Shown piece by piece: positions 18,270 to 27,610 of a stretch of DNA of 64,000 nt. The notes under the pieces are model-generated. The model worked only from the letters and a program-made list of their open reading frames with translations, made no database searches and was not told the origin of the DNA. The stretch comes from Bog-473 sp963707835 (lineage in GTDB: Bacteria > Actinomycetota > Acidimicrobiia > Acidimicrobiales > RAAP-2): positions 1,116,001 through 1,180,000 of the forward strand of contig CAVPRI010000002.1 in NCBI GenBank assembly GCA_963707835.1, read 5' to 3'. Both the position numbers and the translations under genes were made by a program. How positions within the stretch are numbered: the stretch's first letter is position 1; the number at the start of each line of letters is the position of its first letter.

Positions 18270-19277
18270 GTGAAGATCGACGGCGTCATCGGGTTCGACC
18301 CGACCGGCATCGCCGCGGAGGCATCCGCCGCGGAGGAGATCGGCTACGACGGCGTCTGGACCACCGAGACGAGCCATGACCCGTTCCTTCCCATCGCCGT
18401 CGGCGCCGCCGCCACCGACACACTGGAATTCGGGACAGGCATCACGGTGGCGTTCGCCCGCAACCCCATGACCCTGGCCGTGGTGGCCAACGACCTGCAG
18501 CTGCTCAGCCGGGGCCGCTTCATGCTCGGGATGGGCAGCCAGATCAAGCCCCACATCACCAAGCGGTTCTCCATGCCCTGGTCGCACCCGGCAGCGCGCA
18601 TCCGCGAGATGGTCCTGGCCATCCGGGCCATCTGGAAGACCTGGGAATCGGGCGAGCCGCTCGCCTTCCGCGGCGAGTTCTACACGCACACACTCATGAC
18701 GCCGTTCTTCGACCCGGGCCCGAACCCCTACGGCAACCCCGAGATCTTCCTGGCCGGCGTGGGCACGCAGATGACCGAGGTGGCCGGCGAGGTGGCCGAT
18801 GGCTTCCTCGTCCACCCGTTCACCACCGAGCGCTACCTGCGCGAGGTCAGCCTTCCCGGCCTCGAGCGCGGCGCGGCCAAGGCGGGCAAGGCGCTCTCGG
18901 AGATCACCGTGTCGTACCCGGGATTCGTCGTGACCGGTGCCGACGACCAGAGCACGGAGGCCTCCGACAAGGCCGCCCGCCAGCAGATCGCCTTCTACGG
19001 TTCGACACCGGCCTACCGGCCCGTGCTCGAGCTGCACGGGTGGGGCGACCTGCAGACGGAGCTCAACACCCTGTCCAAGCGCAACGCATGGGAGGAGATG
19101 GGGGCGCTGATCACCGACGAGATCCTCGAGGCGTTCGCCGTGGTCTGCCCGCTCGACGACGTGGCCACCGAGGTGCGCAACCGCTACGAGGGGATGGTCG
19201 ACCGCTTCAGCTTCTACGCCGCTGCGGACGCCGACCCCGAGCGCTGGCGCCGGGTGCTGGCCGGCTTCCACGCCTGA
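18270..19277 (+). CDS. LLM class (F420-dependent) oxidoreductase
   Basis: The 335-residue luciferase-like TIM barrel begins KIDGVIGFDP, with EEIGYDGVWTTETSHDPFLP, FGTGITVAFARNPM and LGMGSQIKPHITKRF. This set is typical of actinobacterial TIGR03617-type F420-dependent enzymes. GTG at 18,270 is preferred over the in-frame GTG at 18,261 because AGGAAGGGG lies 9 bases upstream of it. It follows the PAC2 gene and converges on leuS. Substrate unknown. Confidence 0.9.
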   Translation: MKIDGVIGFDPTGIAAEASAAEEIGYDGVWTTETSHDPFLPIAVGAAATDTLEFGTGITVAFARNPMTLAVVANDLQLLSRGRFMLGMGSQIKPHITKRFSMPWSHPAARIREMVLAIRAIWKTWESGEPLAFRGEFYTHTLMTPFFDPGPNPYGNPEIFLAGVGTQMTEVAGEVADGFLVHPFTTERYLREVSLPGLERGAAKAGKALSEITVSYPGFVVTGADDQSTEASDKAARQQIAFYGSTPAYRPVLELHGWGDLQTELNTLSKRNAWEEMGALITDEILEAFAVVCPLDDVATEVRNRYEGMVDRFSFYAAADADPERWRRVLAGFHA

Positions 19278-19302
19278 GCACCCGGCATCTCCCGGGACCT
19301 GC

Positions 19303-21781
19303 TCAGACGACCAGGTTGACCAGCCTCGGCGGGCGTGCCACCACCCGCTTCGGGCTCGCACCACCCAGCGCCTCGCGCACCCTGGCCGATGCCAGGGCTG
19401 TCGCCTCGGCGTCGGCCTCCGAGATCGAGGCTTCGACGTCGATCCGGTCGCGGACCTTCCCGTTGACCTGGATCACCATGGTGACGGTGTCGCGACGGAC
19501 CAGTGCGGGGTCGAACGTGGGCCACGGCTGCAGATGCACGGAGGGCCGGCCCGGGTGGCGGTGCTCCCACAACTCGGCTGTGACATGGGGGGCCATGACG
19601 GCCAGGAGCTCGAGCAGCGTGTCGAGCGCCTCGTCCCAGACCTCGGCGTGGACCCCGGGCTCCTCGCGTCCGTAGCGCTGGAGGAGGTTGAGAAGTTCCA
19701 TGCAGTGCGCGACCGCGGTGTTGTAGGACCAGCGGTCGAGATCGGCGGACACCTCGGCGATGGTGCGGTGCACGGCCTGACGCACGGCCAGGTCCTCGGC
19801 ACCGTGTGCTCCCGAGCGCAGCTCGGTTTCGGCGGTGCAGGTACGCCAGAGGCGGTCGAGGAACCGGCCGCAGCCGTCGATCACCTGGTCGGTCTGGGCT
19901 GACCAGTCCATGTCGTCGAGGGGCGGGCCCACGAAGAGGTGGAAGAGCCGGAGCGCGTCGGCACCCACGGTGTCGAAGTAGTTCTCCGGGCGCGATCAGG
20001 TTGCCCTTCGACTTGGACATCTTGGTTCCGTCCATGCGGATCATGCCCTGCGCCAGGTAGTGCCGGAAGGGCTCGCGCTCGAGCCCCGGCGCCAGCCCCA
20101 CGTCAATGAGGGCCCGGGTGAAGAACCGGGCGTAGAGCAGGTGCAAGATGGCGTGCTCGATCCCGCCGATGTACTGGTCGACCGGCATGAAGTGACGGGC
20201 CACGGCCGGGTCGAACGGTCGATCGGTGCTCCAGGGATCGCAGAAGCGCAGGAAGTACCACGACGAGTCCACGAAGGTGTCCATGGTGTCGGTCTCGCGA
20301 CGCGCCGGGCCACCACAGATCGGGCAGGTCGTGTGCAGGAACCCATCGTGCGAGGCGAGCGGTGACTGGCCGGTGGGGAGGAACTCCACATCGTCGGGGG
20401 CCACCACGGGGAGCTGGTCCTCGGGCACCGGCACGACGCCGTGGGTCTCGCAGTACACGGCGGGGATCGGGCAACCCCAGAACCGCTGGCGCGAGACGAG
20501 CCAATCGCGCAGCCGGTAGTTGACTTTGCGCTCTCCGATGCCCTTGTCCTCGAGCCACTCGATGGCCCGGGCCTTCGCCGTGGGGATGTCGAGTCCGTCG
20601 AGGAAGCCGCTGTTGATCTTCGGGCCGTCGCCCGTGTACGCGCCGCCGCCCTGCTCGTCCCATCCCTCGGGAGGCTGCACGGTGCGCACGATCGGGCAGC
20701 CCGTGCACCGTGGCGAAGGCCCAGTCGCGCTCGTCCTCGGCCGGTACGGCCATGATCGCCCCCGTGCCGTAGCCCATGAGCACGTAGTCGGCCACGTAGA
20801 GCGGGACGGCGTCCCCGGTGAACGGGTTGACCACGTGGGTGCCGGTGAAGGCGCCACGCTTGTCGAGCCCCGCGGCATCGCCCTCGGCCATGCGCTCGAT
20901 CTCGCTCTCCCCGGCCGCCCGACGCCGCAGCTCCTCGACGGCGTCGCGCTGCGCGTCGGTGGTCAACTCGTCCACCAGTGGATGTTCGGGGGCCATGACG
21001 GCGTAGGTCATCCCGAAGCTGGTGTCGGGTCGGGTGGTGAAGACCCGGACGCGCGAGGTCCGGACGGCCCTCCACGGCCATGTCGAACTCGGCGCCCTCG
21101 GAGCGGCCGATCCAGTTGCGCTGCATGACCTTGACCCGCTCGGGCCACTCGAGCTCGTCGAGGGCGTCGAGGAGCTCGTCGGCGTAGTCGGTGATGCGGA
21201 AGAACCACTGCTCGAGATCGCGCTCGCTCGACCACGTCGCCCGAGCGCTCGCAGGTGCCGTCGGCCAGGACCTGCTCGTTGGCCAGCACGGTCTGGCAGC
21301 CCGGGCACCAGTTCACGGGCGCCTTGGCCCGGTAGGCCAGCCGGCCTCCCAGAACCGCAGGAAGATGACCTGGTTCCAGCGCATGTACTCGGGGTCGTGG
21401 CTGTGGACCTCGCGCCGCCAGTCGTAGACGGCACCGAGGCGGCGTCAGCGACGAGGTCAGCTCGGCGATCCGGGCGTCGGTGAAGACCCGGGGGTGGGTG
21501 CCCGTCTTGATGGCGGCGTTCTCGGCCGGCAGGCCGAAGGAGTCGAAGCCGATCGGGCTGAGCACGCCGTTTCCCTGCATGGTCTGGTAGCGGACGACCA
21601 GGTCACCGAAGGTGTAGTTGCGCACGTGGCCCTGGTGGGCCGGCCCCGACGGGTACGGGTACATGCACAGCGCGTAGAACTGCGCCCGCGGGTCGTCGTT
21701 GTCGACCTGGTAGGTGCCCTCGTCGTGCCAGCGCTGCTGCCACTTGCGTTCGACCGCCGTGACGTCGTACGCGCGTGCCAT
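19303..21781 (-). CDS. leuS: leucyl-tRNA synthetase (disrupted by six single-base shifts)
   Basis: This is a class I synthetase charging tRNA-Leu. HIGH-type motif PYPSGPAHQGH, the zinc-ribbon NWCPGCQTVLANEQV, the editing domain (TTRPDTSFGMTY) and KMSKSKGN are all present in order. Six frame changes near 21,444, 21,340, 21,225, 21,055, 20,692 and 19,990 interrupt it. Five need one base removed and one (21,340) needs one added, after which exactly 825 codons remain with no internal stop. The preserved motifs and essential role argue that most are sequence errors. The start ATG at 21,781 gives MARAYDVTAVERKW; an ATG 18 bases upstream is possible. Confidence 0.93.
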
Positions 21782-21940
21782 GCCCACAGGGTAGGCCACG
21801 CCCGATCACTCCCCTGAGCAGGGATGACGCACTCGTGGGCCGGACGTCAGCTGGGCTTGGGGCCGGTTGGCACCGGAGCGGCCGGTCAGGGTCGGGACCG
21901 GAGCGGGGGCCACGGACTGCTAGATTCGTCCTTCACCACT

Positions 21941-22014
21941 GGGGGCGTAGCTCAGCTGGTAGAGCGCTTGACTGGCAGTCAAGAGGTTCGTGGGTTCAAG
22001 TCCCATCGCCTCCA
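21941..22014 (+). tRNA. tRNA-Ala (anticodon GGC)
   Basis: A 74-base cloverleaf: acceptor GGGGGCG pairs with CGCCTCC and includes the G3:U70 alanine identity pair; D-stem GCTC/GAGC; anticodon stem CTTGA/TCAAG around loop CTGGCAG with anticodon GGC at 21,974-21,976; T-arm GTGGG-TTCAAGT-CCCAT; discriminator A at 22,014. CCA is not encoded. The 3' half is the attachment site of the accessory region downstream. Confidence 0.97.
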
Positions 22015-22129
22015 CAAAATTTCCTGGTCGGTGGCCTGATTTCGTCGAGTCGCCGCCACTCCCCGTTCCTCCTTGCGATGTCCCGCACGACGAGATCCCC
22101 AATCGGTCGACAGTTGCGAAAGCAGTGCC
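21972..22129. repeat. attachment-site repeat copy A (intact tRNA 3' half plus flank)
   Basis: From the anticodon loop of tRNA-Ala to GCAGTGCC, this stretch is about 90% identical to 31,587-31,746 (few substitutions and one or two indels). Its inner part is also found at 44,974-45,035. Read on the minus strand, the flank encodes the last residues of a tyrosine recombinase. It is the best candidate for the end of an integrated element at its tRNA target. Confidence 0.8.
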
Positions 22130-22320
22130 GCTGCCATGGCGGCTCCGGGTGCCACCGAGGCTCGTGCCCGGCCTCCGTCGAGCTCACGTGCTCCGTCGAG
22201 AACCGACCTGTCGCTGGCTTCCTGGAGTGTTGGGACCTTGGCCGTCTCGATCACTCCATCTCCGACGGCAACGACATCCGTGAAGGTGCCACCGACGTCG
22301 TCGGCGACGAGTCGAGTCAC
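22128..22320 (-). pseudogene. hydantoinase/oxoprolinase A, N-terminal fragment
   Basis: GTG at 22,320 overlaps the stop of the zinc-ribbon gene (GTGA). It reads TRLVADDVGGTFTDVVAVGD then ETAKVPTLQEASDRSVLDGA, the nucleotide-binding N-terminus of HyuA/acetone carboxylase-type subunits. Similarity ends at about residue 64, exactly where the attachment repeat begins (22,128), and the frame runs on into repeat and tRNA. A full gene has about 680 residues, so over 90% is missing. The cut-off position suggests that element insertion or deletion removed the rest. Confidence 0.75.
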
Positions 22321-22557
22321 GAGTCCTTCGCTCGTCGCGTCATCACGATCCGGTCCACCTGATCGCGGTCGACATAGCCGAGGCGGTTCCACTTCGTCCG
22401 ACTGACCGACGTCAGGCATCGCTGGCACTTCACAACGATGAACCAGCCTCCCGTAGAGAGCATGGGGGTACTCTGCCAGGTCGGCGGCACCACAGACCGC
22501 GCAGGCTCCCGGAGTGGCCTGCCTGTGGACGATGGGTCCGCGTGCCGGGTCGGTCAT
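22317..22557 (-). CDS. small zinc-ribbon protein of the hydantoinase/acetophenone-carboxylase type (one frameshift)
   Basis: A frame-corrected 79-residue protein has two Cys pairs, CAVCGAADL and VKCQRCLTS, spaced as a zinc ribbon, and SRTKWNRLGYVDRDQVDR at the C-terminus. The frame is interrupted at the five-G run 22,464-22,468 (plus strand); one base fewer joins EYP to MLSTGGWFIVVKCQRC. Similar small subunits accompany HyuA/HyuB-like carboxylase or hydantoinase genes. Its ATG overlaps the LLM stop (ATGA) and its stop overlaps hyuA (GTGA). The broken frame may be a homopolymer error, but the partner gene is truly truncated. Confidence 0.65.
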
Positions 22558-23645
22558 GGCGCGACCGAGGGTTCGGACCCGGCGACACCCCCACCGTCCG
22601 TCGCCCGATTGACGGCATCGATGACGTCGGCCACGTCGGCCGTCGCATGGGGGACGAAGCGGGGGACCATGAAATTCGTGGCACCGGAGTCGACGAGGGC
22701 ACGCATGCGGTCGACGACCTGTTCACGGGTGCCGGCCACGAAGTAGGTGTCCGCGATCCACTCGCGGAGGCCGTGCTTGTCCATGAGCACTACATTCTCG
22801 GGGGAGAAGAACCCGCCGAATGCGTCGCGATTGAACGCCTCGAGACGCTCTGCCACGTCCCCGGTGACGAGCAGTCCCTTCTTCTCCCGGAGCTGGTCAA
22901 CGGCGGGGCCGTCTCCCGGACGGACGACCCGCCACGCCTCGGCTGCGAACCCAGCTCCGTAGGCCTCGAGCATGGGAGTGCGCAATGCCTGCTCTTCCGA
23001 GTCGTCGATACGGATGCGTGCCATGTACCAGATGCTGATGTCGTCGAGTGGCCGCCCGGCTTCGGCTGCTCCCTGGGCGACGTGCGTGCGGACGTGTGCC
23101 ACAACGCTCGGCAGCGCTCCATTCTCGACGAGAACCGCGTCGGCGATACGTCCGGCGAGTCGTAACGAGCGTGGACCCTCGGCGGCGATCCACAGCGGTA
23201 CGGCGGTGCCCTCACCGGCTGCCGTGATCTGCAAGGTGGCCCCGTTGTAGGTGACCGACTCCCCCGCGGTGAGGCGCTTGACGGCCAGGCAGTACTCCTC
23301 GAGCTCCTGCAATCGCGATCGTCCGGGCCCAAGGAACAGGCCTGTCCCCACCCCGAGGAAGGCACGACCGTTCGTCAGCCCGTTCAGGGTCAGGAGCGTG
23401 CGAGCGAGGACCGCTGGGTGTCGGATGCCGGGAGTCACGACCACGGTGCCGAGCTGCAGTCGATTCGTGACACGACCGGCCGCGGCGAGCGCGACATAGG
23501 GGTCACCTCCGGCAACGAGGCTTTCTCCGTAGGCGAAGAAGTGGGCGCCGAGGTCCTCTGCGTCCCGAGCCGCGCGCTCGATCTCCGCATAGTCGAACGC
23601 GGTGATGCCGTCCGTGAAGCCGAACCGCAGCCGGAGCGATTCCAT
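22554..23645 (-). CDS. LLM class flavin/F420-dependent oxidoreductase
   Basis: The 363-residue luciferase-like barrel starts MESLRLRFGF, with DAEDLGAHFFAYGES, LQLGTVVVTPGIRHPAVLAR and a long C-terminal helix region. The longer frame upstream (to 23,798) is Pro/Gly/Arg-rich and unrelated. Enzymes of this family use FMNH2 or F420H2 to oxidise or reduce carbonyls and acids. It heads the three-gene overlapping operon with the zinc-ribbon and hydantoinase genes, which suggests a catabolic step on a cyclic amide or aryl ketone; that is inference. Confidence 0.85.
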   Translation of the reverse strand: MESLRLRFGFTDGITAFDYAEIERAARDAEDLGAHFFAYGESLVAGGDPYVALAAAGRVTNRLQLGTVVVTPGIRHPAVLARTLLTLNGLTNGRAFLGVGTGLFLGPGRSRLQELEEYCLAVKRLTAGESVTYNGATLQITAAGEGTAVPLWIAAEGPRSLRLAGRIADAVLVENGALPSVVAHVRTHVAQGAAEAGRPLDDISIWYMARIRIDDSEEQALRTPMLEAYGAGFAAEAWRVVRPGDGPAVDQLREKKGLLVTGDVAERLEAFNRDAFGGFFSPENVVLMDKHGLREWIADTYFVAGTREQVVDRMRALVDSGATNFMVPRFVPHATADVADVIDAVNRATDGGGVAGSEPSVAP

Positions 23646-23751
23646 TTCACATTGTGTAGCGCGGGATCGAGTGCCTGCCAAGTATGTGGCGCTGTGCGGG
23701 CGAGCCTTCCGGCCGCCTCCCGGGGCGCGACCTCCGGCGGTCCCCCACGGA

Positions 23752-24700
23752 CTAGCCGGGCCGGTAGGGCTTGGGGACCATCGTTCCTTCAGCGTCACGG
23801 TTCGCCGCCCCGGGATCCGTGACGTCGCTGAAGACGGTCAGGCCATGGGGGTCGACGATGGCGTCGAGATGCGCTGCGACCTCCTCGACGGTCAGGTCGG
23901 CATTGCGATACCCGGCAGTGTGCCCGAAGAAGGTTGCGGCCACGCTCCCGGACGCCGCCTGGATCAGCGCGCCCGACACGCTGCAGGTCTCATGGGCCAG
24001 GAAGCACATCACCGGCGCGACCGCCTCGGGCGGGAAGTGCCGACTGAAGCTCTCCATCGCATCCGCGGTGAATTCGTAACTCTGCCGCGGCAGCGCGGGT
24101 GGCGGCGCCGGGACCGATGGCGTTGACCTGAATGCCGAGTGGCACCCCCTCGAGGGCGAGGCCCCTGGTCAGGCCGAAGATGCCCGCCTTCGCGGCACCG
24201 TAGACGCTGAGGTGATCCTCACCGAACATCGCACCTGATGTGGTGTTGACGATACGTCCATATCCGGCCTCTCGCATCACGGGCCACGCAGCACGACACA
24301 TCCAGAGCGTCCCCATGAGGTGTGTATCGATCGTGCCCCGGACGTCGGCCGGCGTGATCTCCTCGAAAGAGGAGACGTGGCACACCCCGGCGTTGTTCAC
24401 GATGATGTCGACGCGGCCCCGCCTCTCGAGTGCCGCGTGCACGATGGCACGGGCCCCGGCCTCGTCGGCCACGCTGTTTTGGTCCGCGGCAGCCTCCCCG
24501 CCCGCGGCGATAATCTCGTCCGCGACCGCCTGTGCATCGGACCGGATTGTTCCACGACCGTCGCAGCCGACGCCGAGGTCGTTCACGAGGACTCGCGCCC
24601 CGCGACGAGCCAGCAGGAGCGAGTAGGCCCTGCCAAGGCCCGGATTGCTCCCTGCTCCCGTCACGATGGCCACCCGGCCGTCGAACCGCAGTTCCCGCAT
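23752..24700 (-). CDS. SDR oxidoreductase, multifunctional-enzyme-type 3-hydroxyacyl dehydrogenase (one frameshift)
   Basis: The N-terminal Rossmann signature is VTGAGSNPGLGRAYSLLLA, with NNAG and catalytic YGAAK. The DGRGTIRSDAQAVADEI segment is typical of peroxisomal MFE-2-like SDRs. The frame shifts near 24,100; dropping one base in CCACCCGCGCTG continues as ALPRQSYEFTADAMESFSRH and the C-terminal region to YRPG. The corrected length is about 315 residues, normal for this subgroup, which oxidises 3-hydroxyacyl-CoA or steroid side-chain intermediates. The ATG at 24,700 is used. Confidence 0.82.
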
Positions 24701-24848
24701 GATCCTCCCCGCAGACGCAGGCTCGGGAGCCGTCGCTCCCTTCAATACAGTGGGTTTCGAAGCAGCCCACACCTCATTTCACTGCGTACCAGGCCCTGCG
24801 GGACCGTGCAACCAGTGCGTTCGCCAAGGTTGCCGTGGCTCGGACGTG

Positions 24849-24877
24849 CGAACGGCCCGCACGAGGCGGGCCGTTCG
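24849..24877. terminator. strong GC-rich stem-loop
   Basis: CGAACGGCCCGC, loop ACGAG, GCGGGCCGTTCG: a perfect 12-bp stem in the 353-bp gap between divergent SDR genes (24,701-25,053). There is no T-run, so it may be a terminator, an attenuator or an RNA structure. Apart from this and the palindrome at 24,896 no gene is seen in the gap. A short minus-strand frame (SEKGFTDEEISAFPDLVHYW) is unrecognised. Confidence 0.5.
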
Positions 24878-24895
24878 GTGCGACTTCGTTGCTCC

Positions 24896-24912
24896 GTGCA
24901 CTCAGAGTGCAC
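24896..24912. promoter_or_regulatory. 17-bp palindrome, candidate operator
   Basis: GTGCACTC-A-GAGTGCAC is a perfect 8-bp inverted repeat with a one-base centre, 142 bases upstream of the SDR at 25,054 and 19 bases after the stem-loop. Such odd-centred palindromes suit dimeric TetR- or GntR-type regulators. No regulator gene is adjacent. Confidence 0.4.
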
Positions 24913-25053
24913 CGCGTTTCGCTGCGCCAGTAGTGCACGAGGTCCGGGAAGGCGGAGATCTCTTCGTCGGTGAAGCCCTTCTCGGACCCGGGCAGACCCG
25001 GGTATGTTCTTGTGCTCGAGTCGCAGTCTTCGAGATCGGACAAAGGGGGCCAA

Positions 25054-25974
25054 ATGGCTGGCAAGTGTGAGGGCATGGTCGCGCTGGTGACCGGGGCAAG
25101 CCAAGGTGGAAGCGGCACGGGTCTGGCTGTTCGCTTGGCCGCGGAGGGGGCCAAGGTCGGGATCACGGCTCGTTCGAGGGAAGGCCTCGAGCGCACCCGC
25201 CAGATGATGGAGGATCTCGGCGGCGAGGTGCTCGTGATGCCCTGCGACCTCAGCGAGCCCGACGGAGGACGCGAGACGCTCGTGGCCCGCACCGAGGAGG
25301 CTTTCGGTCCACTCGATATTCTCGTCAACGAACCGGTGTCGCACGAGCTCAAGCCGGTGCACGAATGGACCCTCGACGAGCTCCGGCGCCACGCCGAGCT
25401 GAACATCTGGTCGTATTGGCTGACGATGGCCCAGGTCATTCCGGGCATGCGCGAGCGCGGACGGGGTTGGATCCTGAACTTCACCAGCTTCAGCGGTGAG
25501 CTGCCACCTGGGCCGCCCTTCGCGTTCAAGGCCCTCGACGGCAGCTCGATGTACGGCGCCACCAAGGCCGCGATCAACCGGGTGACGGTCTCGGCAGCCG
25601 CGGAGAACTACCCCGTGATCGCCGTCAACGCCCTGACCCCCCAGGTTGCCGGCGGGAGGGCCGTCAACTCAGAGCACGTCCCAGTGAAGGAGATCTGGGA
25701 GCCCGCCGAGACGATGGTGGAAGCCGGCTTCGCACTGATCACCGCGGACCCGGCGGTGCTGACCGGACGGATCGCCTACAGCCTCCAGCTGATCGTCGAG
25801 CTGCAGATCCCGGTCTACGACTTCTCCGGCAAGCATCTCATGGAGGGCTGGCAGCCTCAGGACCTCATCAAGAACATCAAGGCCGATGAGAAGTTCCACG
25901 CCGGCAACAACTGGCCGGAGGTGTTCAAGTTCCACCGCCCCAACACGCCCTACCCCGCCGTCCTCGAAGGGTGA
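25054..25974 (+). CDS. SDR family oxidoreductase
   Basis: The 306-residue protein has a Rossmann N-terminus (VTGASQGGSGTGLAVRLAAEG), DILVNEPV in place of NNAG, SSMYGATKAAINR with the Tyr-x3-Lys pair, and a C-terminal extension of about 60 residues (GWQPQDLIKNIKADEKFHAG). AAAGGGGG before the ATG supports the start. The C-terminal tail and missing NNAG mark a divergent subgroup. The next SDR follows 58 bases downstream on the same strand. Confidence 0.85.
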   Translation: MAGKCEGMVALVTGASQGGSGTGLAVRLAAEGAKVGITARSREGLERTRQMMEDLGGEVLVMPCDLSEPDGGRETLVARTEEAFGPLDILVNEPVSHELKPVHEWTLDELRRHAELNIWSYWLTMAQVIPGMRERGRGWILNFTSFSGELPPGPPFAFKALDGSSMYGATKAAINRVTVSAAAENYPVIAVNALTPQVAGGRAVNSEHVPVKEIWEPAETMVEAGFALITADPAVLTGRIAYSLQLIVELQIPVYDFSGKHLMEGWQPQDLIKNIKADEKFHAGNNWPEVFKFHRPNTPYPAVLEG

Positions 25975-26032
25975 CCTCGCCCGGAGTGCAGGAAGGGACC
26001 GCTCGACCCACATCGGGAGAATGGAGTCACTG

Positions 26033-26737
26033 ATGGTCGACAAGATTGCCGTCCTGACCGGCGGGGCCGGCAAGATGGGTGGCGGGATCTGCCGTGCCCT
26101 CGAGAAGGTCGGCATCACCTCCGCCGTGCTCGACCTCGACGTTTCGCACGCCGAGAATGCCGCGAAGGCCCTGGTCGTCGACGTGACGGACGACGGGTCG
26201 TGCCGGGCCGCCATCGCCGAGATCGTCCACGATCTCGGCGGCGTCGACGTCCTGGTGAACCTGGCTCAAGCCTACGAAACGACCACTCCGGTGATAGAGC
26301 TGACCGCCGAGCAGCTGCGCCGCTCGTACGAGACGGGCCCGATCGCCTCGCTGCGGTTGATGCAACTCTGCTACCCGCACATGCAGGCGCGCGGTGGCGG
26401 CGCCGTGATCAACATCGTCTCTGGCGCCGGCACCCAGGGAAGCCCCAATCAGGCCGCCTACGCCTCCGCCAAGGAGGCCATCCGCGGTCTCACGAAGTCG
26501 GCAGCACTGGAGTGGGGGAAGGACAACATCCGGGTGAACGCACTCGCCCCGTTCGGTGGGCCCTCGGAGAACCTCGAGAAGAACAGCTGGTTGAAGCAGT
26601 TCGTCGAGCAGACTCCCCTCGGTCGCTACGGTGACCCAGAGACGGAGATCGGCCATGGGATCGCATTCCTGGCGACCAACACCTTCATCACCGGCCGAAC
26701 GCTGATGATGGACGGAGGTATCGGCACCTTCCGCTGA
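26033..26737 (+). CDS. SDR family oxidoreductase
   Basis: The 234-residue classical SDR shows LTGGAGKMGGGICRAL, DVLVNLAQ and AAYASAKEAIRGLTK (Tyr-x3-Lys) and ends MMDGGIGTF. The ATG at 26,033 is preferred over 26,021 because GGAG lies 6 bases before it. A pair with the SDR at 25,054 is likely cotranscribed. These small SDRs often reduce 3-oxoacyl or steroid ketones; substrate is not deducible. Confidence 0.88.
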   Translation: MVDKIAVLTGGAGKMGGGICRALEKVGITSAVLDLDVSHAENAAKALVVDVTDDGSCRAAIAEIVHDLGGVDVLVNLAQAYETTTPVIELTAEQLRRSYETGPIASLRLMQLCYPHMQARGGGAVINIVSGAGTQGSPNQAAYASAKEAIRGLTKSAALEWGKDNIRVNALAPFGGPSENLEKNSWLKQFVEQTPLGRYGDPETEIGHGIAFLATNTFITGRTLMMDGGIGTFR

Positions 26738-26815
26738 GGGTGAGTCAGGCCCGTGGAGCAGAGTGACCCATTGCTCGCAGTGCCACACGGCTCATCGAGG
26801 GGCTGATGCACATCG

Positions 26816-27513
26816 CTACGGGATGGTGACTGGAAGCGACTCCCAACCGCGTACTCCGACCAAAGCCACAGCCTGCAGTTGTCGACGTCGAGCTCCCAGT
26901 CGGGGTACCAATTGAGGACTTCGTCGAGAGCGACACGGGCCTCGAGACGCGCCACGCGGCACCGAGACAGCAGCGCGGGCCGTGCCCGAAGGTGAGATGG
27001 TGGCCGATCTCGCGGTGGATATCGAACGAATCCGCTCGCTCGAACACCGACTCGTCTCGATTTGCTGAGCCGACGCAGCAGAGGAGGGCGCTCCCCTCAG
27101 GCACAGGTTGCCCGTGGAAATCGGTGTTACGCCCGACGTAACGGCCCACGCACATCGATGACGGCTCGAAGCGCAACACCTCTCGACGGTCTGCGGAATG
27201 AGCGAGCGGTCGGCCGCCACCTCGTGGCGCACCTCGGGACGCTCGCCGAGCAATTTGCCCGCCCAGCCGATGAGACGGTTGGTGGTCTCATGGCCAGCGC
27301 CAGCGAGAATGTTGAGATACCCGAGCGGTGGGCAACACGATCGTTGCCAGCCCGGCGATGGTGATCATCGACCGCTGCCGCCGAAAGGACGGGACGGTCC
27401 CGCACGTCGGCGACGGTCCGACGCACAAACTCTTCCCAGTCGGCACGGATCGACTCTGGCACCAGTGCGGAGCTTGCGCGCAGAAGCTCCGTGGTTTCGT
27501 CAGATGCGGTCAT
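26816..27513 (-). pseudogene. cytochrome P450, C-terminal remnant with several frameshifts
   Basis: Segments in different frames together read as a P450 C-terminal half: I-helix LAGAGHETTNRLIGWAGKLL, then EVRHEVAADRSLIPQTVE, LRFEPSSMCVGRYVGR, SANRDESVF, heme-binding FGHGPRCCLGA (Cys ligand present, Arg where His is usual), ARLEARVALDEVLNWYPDWE and VRGWESLPV. At least three frame changes separate them. The N-terminal half is absent, and the first stretch (MTASDETTELLRASS) may not belong. This is a degraded monooxygenase, not an expressed gene. Confidence 0.75.
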
Positions 27514-27610
27514 TGATTGTCTCCACCTCGCATGTGCCTGGAGAAGCCAACCGCTTCGCACCACTTTTTGTGCCACCGGCTGCCGATCCCAACACGAAGG
27601 AGACGTGGCA

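Noticed and set aside
24774..25053. Minus-strand frame ending DLVHYWRSETRCTL as a gene
   Set aside because: Runs antisense to an SDR and has no recognised domain.
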